A DNA stretch of 45,882 nucleotides, taken from assembly GCA_031260295.1 (NCBI GenBank), contig JAIRKE010000026.1:1-45882 (forward strand). Direction: 5' to 3'. The DNA comes from Azonexus sp. Its GTDB lineage: Bacteria; Pseudomonadota; Gammaproteobacteria; Burkholderiales; Rhodocyclaceae. Positions 40,996-45,882 of this stretch are shown piece after piece. Position 1 is the first letter of the stretch. Each line of letters begins with the position of its first letter. The position numbers were made by a program, and so were the translations under genes. The notes beneath the pieces are model-generated. The model ran no database searches, was not told the DNA's origin, and saw nothing but the letters and a program-made list of their open reading frames with translations.

Positions 40996-41796
40996 ATGTC
41001 GATTGAACAAGCCAAAAAGCAGGCGAAAAACCTTCGCCGCCTTCTCCCTGCCTTTATCGCAGAGCACCCAGATGGAGGGAGGCTCGCCGATTTTCAGGAA
41101 TTGGTAGCCAGAACCCACGGCTATCCCAGCTTTCACGCAATGTCGGAGGCTCACAAGGGTACCGATCAGAAACGCCCGGATTCTCTTGGACTGGGGGCAT
41201 TGTGTGTTTCCTATCAGGGTATCGAGTCCTGGGAGATGTACGGTCTCGATGGCAATCCGAAAAAGTCAAAAAGGATGGCCTATGGCGAATTGCTCCTGCC
41301 TGTCCCCGAATATTCCGAGGAAGACACCCTATACAAGGTGACTGAGGAATTTGATGAGGCCTGCGACATGGAAGGCGGGCTCACTGGCGACTTCGACGAC
41401 TATTCGCCGCAATCGCTCAACAAGCTTCTACGTCTTGCCACCGAATTGACCAAGCAGGAACCGGCATTCGTAGATGGATACGCCTTCCAGGTCGGAGCCT
41501 ACGTCCATACCGGCCAGAACAGAAAAGCCATCAGTCTCGCGGAACCTCTGGTAGCGGCAATCTTCGAGATGATTGCCAAGTGTGCCGATGAGCACAAGGC
41601 GAAGGAATTGCTGATGCCGTACGCGTTTCTATCCAATCGGCCATTTCACCGCCTGGCGCATGGGCTGGTATTGGCTTATCTGGCCGAGAAGGAGACTGAC
41701 AAAGGCGTTGCGTTGGCCAAGCGCATGTTTTCGCTCTGGCCAAACGACAACATGGGCTTTCGCTTCATCATTGCAGATCCCTACGGAAGCGATTGA
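40996..41796 (+). CDS. hypothetical helical protein downstream of topoisomerase (266 aa)
   Basis: No family recognised with confidence. Residues 1-50 (SIEQAKKQAKNLRRLLPAF...ELVARTHGYPSFHAM) resemble a small helical domain seen at the N terminus of some plasmid- and phage-linked proteins. The C-terminal half (LNKLLRLATELTKQEPAFVDG, AISLAEPLVAAIFEMIAK, DKGVALAKRMFSLWPNDNMG) has TPR-like helical pairs. The middle is acidic. ATG 40984 (MEWIM) is an alternative start. It has its own good promoter. A scaffold role in the module is only inference. Confidence 0.65.
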   Translation: MSIEQAKKQAKNLRRLLPAFIAEHPDGGRLADFQELVARTHGYPSFHAMSEAHKGTDQKRPDSLGLGALCVSYQGIESWEMYGLDGNPKKSKRMAYGELLLPVPEYSEEDTLYKVTEEFDEACDMEGGLTGDFDDYSPQSLNKLLRLATELTKQEPAFVDGYAFQVGAYVHTGQNRKAISLAEPLVAAIFEMIAKCADEHKAKELLMPYAFLSNRPFHRLAHGLVLAYLAEKETDKGVALAKRMFSLWPNDNMGFRFIIADPYGSD

Positions 41797-41910
41797 GTCT
41801 TGGTTCATAGCCAGTCTGCCGAGGATGGCTATCTCCTGGCTACGTTGAAGCAACGGGAAGCGACCTCGCCATGGCAGGTAGTGACAGTACGAAAGCGTAA
41901 CACTATCCTT

Positions 41911-42699
41911 TCATTTCAGCCCCGGCGACTTTAACGATTCCTCAGCAGCCGCAGCAGGCCGTGTGTCATAAATAGGCTTCAGGATGTTATCAAGGGCATC
42001 CTCAATGACTAGGTCGAGAACGATCTTTTCGTTCTTGGCTGATTCCTTGATCCACCAATGGCCAGCATCACTCTTCACGTACACAAACACGCCGCTGATG
42101 ATGTTTTTGCAAAAATCATCGTTAACACAGAACCCGTCAGGGTCGCCCGTAAGCATTTTGTTGAACCAACCACGGACACCCACCTTGTCGCTAATCCATA
42201 TCCCTAAATTTGTTGGAGAAATGTACCCAAATACGGCCCTGCTTATTGCAACATCAACCAATGCAATATCCACGATGCCAACGGGCTGGCTGTGCCAATC
42301 AGAAGTATCCTGAGGTATCTCAATAGAAGCCTCCAGCAACTCGCCCAGTTTTCCGCTGGATTGCGTCTTTCCCCTTTTGACAAGGGAAAACACGCCATCG
42401 ACTTTGAAGTGTGCATCAGCATCACCCGCCGTTTCCGCGACAGCAAATCCGCGACGACGCAGTTTTTCCTGGAGAACCTTGCTCGCTTTTTCGCTCCCCT
42501 CAAACTCAATGAATATTCGCTTACCGCCCAATTCAGGGGCAGGTAGGGCATCGGGCCGCAGATGCCGCTGGATGCCAATAGCCTTGATCTCGGGCGTTTC
42601 CGACGCAACATGCAAATTGTTCGGCGTCCCTCCACCGCCAGCACAGCCAATGACGCAGGTCGCGCAAAACAGGAGTGCCATCAGGGTTTTATTGTTCAT
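41911..42699 (-). CDS. putative lipoprotein (262 aa)
   Basis: The signal peptide has lipobox VIGC (lipid-modified C19). The mature protein starts with a Gly-rich linker, and PELGGKRIFIEFEGSEKASKVLQEKLRRRGFAVAETAGDADAHFKVDG resembles the core of TraT-like or other small outer-membrane lipoproteins, without firm homology. Two cysteines occur at CVNDDFC. It is the second gene of a leftward pair, 2 bp after the ankyrin protein. Function unknown. Confidence 0.7.
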   Translation of the reverse strand: MNNKTLMALLFCATCVIGCAGGGGTPNNLHVASETPEIKAIGIQRHLRPDALPAPELGGKRIFIEFEGSEKASKVLQEKLRRRGFAVAETAGDADAHFKVDGVFSLVKRGKTQSSGKLGELLEASIEIPQDTSDWHSQPVGIVDIALVDVAISRAVFGYISPTNLGIWISDKVGVRGWFNKMLTGDPDGFCVNDDFCKNIISGVFVYVKSDAGHWWIKESAKNEKIVLDLVIEDALDNILKPIYDTRPAAAAEESLKSPGLK

Positions 42700-42701
42700 G
42701 G

Positions 42702-43808
42702 TCAGCGCGCTCCATTGTTCTTCAGCAATACGGCAATATCCTGCCGCCCACTACTCTCAGCGATGGCCAAGGGCGTCGATTCCGGGGATCCACTGTTAAG
42801 GTCTACACCGGCGCCGGTGATGAAGAGATCAACCGCCAGGACATCGCCACGGCGGATCGCTGCCACGAACTGCTCCTGGCTGAAATATTGCAACCCCATG
42901 GCCGTCAGCTCCTTGCGGGCATCTGCAGCAGTAAGCTTCTTGCCGGTAGAACCCGTAGCCGCTTGCTGCGCCGCCAACTGCTGAAGGGCTTCGCGCTGTT
43001 GCATCAACGCCGTGCGTAACTGGGCCAATTCCGGGGGAAGGGCGCTCGGGTCAATCTGCTGCCCCAACACGGCAGTGGCAGGCTGAGCCATCGCCGGCTG
43101 AATTGGCGCCGGCGTTGCCGGAGGCTGAGTCACTGCTACATCCGGAGCGGACGGCCGCTGTAGGTCATCTTCCACAACCACCCGGTCGGCCAGATCCTTC
43201 GGGTGCAGTTGCACCAGCTTGAAGGCCAGGCCGGCCTCCTGCAGATTGCCTTCCAGACGTGCCAGCAGCTTGTTGATCAGACTGCTGCTGTCGCCCAGGC
43301 CCACGACGCGACTCATTGCCCGGCCGAGCATTGCCGCCAGCACATTGGGATTGGAATTGCCGGCCCCGGACTGCTGCCCGTAGATGGCGAAGTAGTTGAT
43401 ACGGTATCCGCCGGCATAAGGAAACAGGCAAGCCCGGTGATAGGTATTCTCACCATACTTCGCCATAGATGAATCGATGCCCTCGATGGAAAAAATCTCG
43501 CCAGCGCAGTCCGGCTTGGAGCCACCGCCCAACCGATGGCCCAGAGTCATCTGACCAGGGTAGTCAGGGAAAACAGACGGCGGAATGCCTTGGCGTACCT
43601 GGGAATCACGGGCGTAGAGATGAATGGCATCGAGGACAGCGGTTTCGATGGCATCGACCTTGAGATCCTTGCCAGATAGGTCATAAACGGCATAGACCGT
43701 TTTTTCCCGGTAGGTGGAGCCACGGAGTTCCGTGATGAAGTTCTGAGCCTGTGCTGGAAAAGCAGCGATGACGATGGCCAGTATCGCCAAAAAGCGAAGC
43801 AGATTCAT
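42702..43808 (-). CDS. exported protein with C-terminal ankyrin-like repeats (368 aa)
   Basis: A signal peptide cleaves after AQAQ (about residue 22). The central domain (about 25-205) has cysteines DCAGEIF and RACLFPYAGGYRINYFAIYG. A Pro/Gln/Ala-rich linker follows (220-260), then a coiled segment LAQLRTALMQQREALQQLAAQ and two ankyrin-like units (FVAAIRRGDVLAVDLFITGAGVDLN... IAVLLKNNGAR). Probably an interaction protein in the periplasm. It forms a leftward pair with the lipoprotein gene. The region upstream to 43964 holds operator-like repeats. Confidence 0.7.
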   Translation of the reverse strand: MNLLRFLAILAIVIAAFPAQAQNFITELRGSTYREKTVYAVYDLSGKDLKVDAIETAVLDAIHLYARDSQVRQGIPPSVFPDYPGQMTLGHRLGGGSKPDCAGEIFSIEGIDSSMAKYGENTYHRACLFPYAGGYRINYFAIYGQQSGAGNSNPNVLAAMLGRAMSRVVGLGDSSSLINKLLARLEGNLQEAGLAFKLVQLHPKDLADRVVVEDDLQRPSAPDVAVTQPPATPAPIQPAMAQPATAVLGQQIDPSALPPELAQLRTALMQQREALQQLAAQQAATGSTGKKLTAADARKELTAMGLQYFSQEQFVAAIRRGDVLAVDLFITGAGVDLNSGSPESTPLAIAESSGRQDIAVLLKNNGAR

Positions 43809-43884
43809 GGTCGTTCCTGAGTGTCGCTCCCACCGTTCCCGGTAGGGAATGGCGGAACGGTGGTTAAGAAAATGCCACGGCGAT

Positions 43885-43943
43885 TCTACAGAATGAGAGT
43901 CAAAAACAGTAGAGTAATGAACTGTAGATACGAAACCCGTAGA
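43885..43943. promoter_or_regulatory. phased GTAGA repeats, probable operator of the XRE regulator
   Basis: GTAGA occurs at 43909, 43924 and 43939, exactly 15 bp apart, with an inverted TCTACAG at 43885-43891. The array lies in the gap between the leftward ankyrin gene and the XRE gene, immediately before its ATG. The arrangement suggests several regulator dimers bound on one region, controlling both directions. Confidence 0.5.
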
Positions 43944-43963
43944 CGGTCACTCTCTGGCCCACT

Positions 43964-44200
43964 ATGGGTACGAGAGATCAGACAGTTGGGGAGGCGCGCC
44001 GGCGCGTCGCCGAAAACCTCCGGCGCTTACGCAAAGAACGCGGCCTGAGTCAGGAGGCAATGGCCGAACTTGCGGAATTTCATCGAACCTACGTGTCGCA
44101 GCTGGAACGGTGCGTTACGAACATCTCGCTGGATGGGCTGGAGCGATTGGCTCGTGCGTTGAGCGTCGATGTGCTTGATCTGCTCGCGCACATCGGATAG
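43964..44200 (+). CDS. XRE-family HTH transcriptional regulator (78 aa)
   Basis: A single-domain Cro/C1-type HTH protein: RVAENLRRLRKERGLSQEAMAELAEFHRTYVSQLERCVTNISLDGLERLARAL is the complete five-helix fold, similar to controller (C) proteins of restriction-modification systems and to phage or island regulators. No methylase or nuclease gene is next to it. It is divergent from the ankyrin/lipoprotein pair and probably autoregulated through the 15-bp-phased repeats upstream. Confidence 0.85.
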   Translation: MGTRDQTVGEARRRVAENLRRLRKERGLSQEAMAELAEFHRTYVSQLERCVTNISLDGLERLARALSVDVLDLLAHIG

Positions 44201-44210
44201 CTGCCTTTCG

Positions 44211-44228
44211 ATGATGGTTCACCATCAT
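44211..44228. other. short palindrome after the XRE gene; otherwise empty gap to 44638
   Basis: ATGATGGT-TC-ACCATCAT (8-bp arms) lies 11 bp after the XRE stop without a U-tract. From 44229 to 44638 I see no gene; this stretch should contain the left end of the IS1595-family element, but I could not identify its terminal repeat with confidence. Confidence 0.4.
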
Positions 44229-44638
44229 CCGAAATTGACCAATGCGTAGATACTGTCCGATCTTGTTTCGGAGGATGAGCGGCTGGCGCAGGGATCTACG
44301 CAACGGGCTTCGGAACCCAAGGGCGCAAACGGCGTCCAGCCACTCCGTCTTGGAATACTGATCAAGACGAAACCACAATACAAGAGCTATAGTAGCCTGA
44401 CGACTACTCGGCGCTTACGGGTTTGCGCCTGCCTTATCCTGAACCCGCTTCTTGGTGGCATATCCGCCGATTCCCCGCTCGTTATCCGGGGCAATCCGTC
44501 CCAGCAATCATGGACGCCAGATTTCTGGTTGCTTTTACAGCAAAAAGATAATTCAGAAACGCCATACCCGGATCGGTAGTGTGAAGGCATGGACCGCTTT
44601 TCCCATGCCCCTCCGCAATCCTGGATCTGGGTTCGGTC

Positions 44639-45784
44639 ATGACAGTGCATTTTTGGCTGTCGACCGACGCCATCACGATCACTCAGGAATCGATCGGTAC
44701 GATGACCGACGATCAGGCGCGCCTGTTCCTGGCTGAGTTGCGTTGGGGAAGCGTCGATCAGCAGGTATGTCCTGAATGCGGCGCCGTCGACCGGCACTAC
44801 CACATCCGCACCCGTCGGCAATGGCGATGCAAGCACTGTTTCCATACCTTTTCGGTGACATCCGGCACACCATTCACCGACCGGAAGATTGGCTACCGCA
44901 GGTTGTTGTTGGCGCTGTTCGCCTTCGTGATCAATCAAAAAGGTCTTGCCGCGCTGGCATTGAGACGAATGATCGGTGGCCAGTACCGAACCTCCTTCAC
45001 GTTGCTACACAAGCTCCGTGAGGCCATCATGCTCACGACAAGCCAAGATCAACTGGGCGGCGTGGTCGAAATGGATGGCGGCCATTTCTCTGGCCGAAAA
45101 CGGAAGGGACGAAAGAAAAAAGGAAAACCAAAGAAACCGCAGGTCCCGAACAAATACGCTGAACATCGCAGTAAAGCACCGCAGGGGGCTTTCCCGTTCC
45201 ATCCCAATCGGCGGATCATCGTTGCATTGCGGGAAATCTCCCAGGAAACGACGGGCGCCATCAACAAGTACAACGGGAAACCGATCGGGAAAGGAGCGAC
45301 GCGAACCGTCGTGGCAGTCTGTCGTTCCGAGAATAATGTCGATGTGGAAGCATTGATCCGAAAACATGTGGCCACGCCGTCCACCATCCGAACCGATGAG
45401 ATGCCGTCCTACGGCAACGTCAAATTCATGGGCTACATCCACCAGGTCGTCAATCACTCAATCGAATTTTCGTCGGACGAGGGCTACAACGAAAATCAGG
45501 CCGAAAGCTTCTTCAGCCGGATGCGCCGGGCCTGCATCGGGATCTACCACCGGATCACCCCAAAATACATGCTCGACTACGCGACGGAGACTGCCTGGCG
45601 CGAAGATGTCCGGCGAAAGGACACGCGAACCCAACTGGCCGAACTCTTCTCGCGTGTGGGCAGGGCGGGCCTATCGAAGGACTGGATCAATTACTGCCGC
45701 GGCAACCGGCGACGGATCGAATTGCTATTCCAAGGGAATGCGGGAAGTGTCGGTGGGGCCAATCCACTGCCAGTAGGCAACTGA
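44639..45784 (+). CDS. IS1595-family (ISXO2-like) transposase
   Basis: A transposase of 381 residues. An N-terminal zinc ribbon (CPECGAVDRHYHIRTRRQWRCKHCFHTFS) is followed by the ISXO2-type catalytic domain: first Asp in VVEMDGGHFSGRKRKGRKKKG, IIVALREIS, the second acidic region TIRTDEMPSYGNVKFMGYIHQVVNHS, and the third residue in NENQAESFFSRMRRACIGIYHRI. Length fits an intact gene. A start at 44702 (MTDDQARLF) is also possible. Element ends were not resolved. Confidence 0.88.
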   Translation: MTVHFWLSTDAITITQESIGTMTDDQARLFLAELRWGSVDQQVCPECGAVDRHYHIRTRRQWRCKHCFHTFSVTSGTPFTDRKIGYRRLLLALFAFVINQKGLAALALRRMIGGQYRTSFTLLHKLREAIMLTTSQDQLGGVVEMDGGHFSGRKRKGRKKKGKPKKPQVPNKYAEHRSKAPQGAFPFHPNRRIIVALREISQETTGAINKYNGKPIGKGATRTVVAVCRSENNVDVEALIRKHVATPSTIRTDEMPSYGNVKFMGYIHQVVNHSIEFSSDEGYNENQAESFFSRMRRACIGIYHRITPKYMLDYATETAWREDVRRKDTRTQLAELFSRVGRAGLSKDWINYCRGNRRRIELLFQGNAGSVGGANPLPVGN

Positions 45785-45882
45785 CCGTCCATCGCGTACA
45801 GTCTCTTTCGGGTATCTTTCAACGACTCCGTGCTGAACGAGCTTGCGCAGTCGTTTTCTGATCCTGCCGCGGGTTTCATCAC
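45725..45882 (-). CDS. winged-helix-like protein, C-terminal fragment (cut by window edge)
   Basis: A leftward frame, open from the right edge to TAG at 45725-45727, encodes about 52 residues: DETRGRIRKRLRKLVQHGVV, then ERYPKETVRDGRSVAYWQW and a short tail. The sequence looks like recognition helix plus wing of a winged HTH. It overlaps the 3' end of the IS1595 transposase gene by 60 bp, so the IS end probably lies inside or next to it. Start and identity are outside the window. Confidence 0.4.
   Translation of the reverse strand, partial: DETRGRIRKRLRKLVQHGVVERYPKETVRDGRSVAYWQWIGPTDTSRIPLE

Noticed and set aside
44387..44938. A 183-codon leftward frame overlapping the IS1595 transposase start
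   Set aside because: Antisense to the zinc-ribbon coding region and without any recognisable motif.
1..45882. tRNA, rRNA genes or a CRISPR array
   Set aside because: No cloverleaf ending in CCA context, no rRNA-like stretch and no regularly spaced repeat with unique spacers was seen on reading; a dedicated scan was not possible.

Overview
The window looks like a chromosomal segment of a GC-rich betaproteobacterium, most likely Rhodocyclales (Dechloromonas/Azonexus-like). The reasons are the rluD/bamD divergent pair, the order gloB - methyltransferase - rnhA - dnaQ, and an atypical (clade II, Sec-exported) nitrous oxide reductase cluster with nosB, two c-type cytochromes and NapG/NapH-like electron-transfer proteins. 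The genus is inferred from gene content; no search was run.

Region 1 (1-18.7 kb) is mostly housekeeping. It holds an IS5-type transposase tail at the left edge, pgeF, rluD, bamD, a DUF3293 gene, rmuC, two AT-rich orphan genes beside two inverted-repeat elements, a giant AsmA/DUF748 envelope protein, a REC-GGDEF diguanylate cyclase, a MarC protein, an isochorismatase-fold hydrolase with a 21-codon upstream reading frame, a LysR regulator, gloB, a methyltransferase, rnhA, dnaQ, a 393-bp inverted-repeat-bounded insertion, an alpha/beta hydrolase, an M18 aminopeptidase and a small periplasmic protein.

Region 2 (18.8-33.5 kb) is a nitrous oxide respiration locus. A RegB/RegA-type redox two-component pair is followed by a leftward copper-delivery operon (membrane-anchored FixH-like protein, SCO, PCuAC). 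Divergent from it run nosZ, a monohaem cytochrome, a dihaem c4-like cytochrome, nosB, nosD, and NapG- and NapH-like proteins, ending at an intrinsic terminator. A second transcription unit, nosF-nosL-nosY-tlpA, has its own TATAAT box placed so close to the nosF ATG that the mRNA may be leaderless. The electron path is presumably quinol to NosH/NosG/NosB, then the cytochromes, then NosZ. NosDFYL, SCO and PCuAC would serve Cu site assembly.

Region 3 (33.5-45.9 kb) is an accessory island of lower GC. Its left edge carries what looks like a degenerate IS200/IS605-type right end with a TnpB-like tail. Its right part has an XRE regulator with 15-bp-phased operator repeats, a lipoprotein/ankyrin-protein pair and an IS1595-family transposase. 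The centre is the most unusual content: a 1435-residue protein joining a UPF1-like SF1 helicase to the TOPRIM part of a type IA topoisomerase. It overlaps by 4 bp a 425-residue protein that begins with the topoisomerase catalytic-tyrosine motif and carries the rest of the topoisomerase. Together they rebuild a helicase-topoisomerase IA enzyme split just before the active-site tyrosine, with the same division of domains as the two-subunit reverse gyrase of Methanopyrus, but with an SF1 motor in an apparently mesophilic bacterium. Unrecognised genes of 181 and 266 codons flank the pair. This module is the best candidate for an undescribed system here.

No tRNA, rRNA or CRISPR array was recognised.
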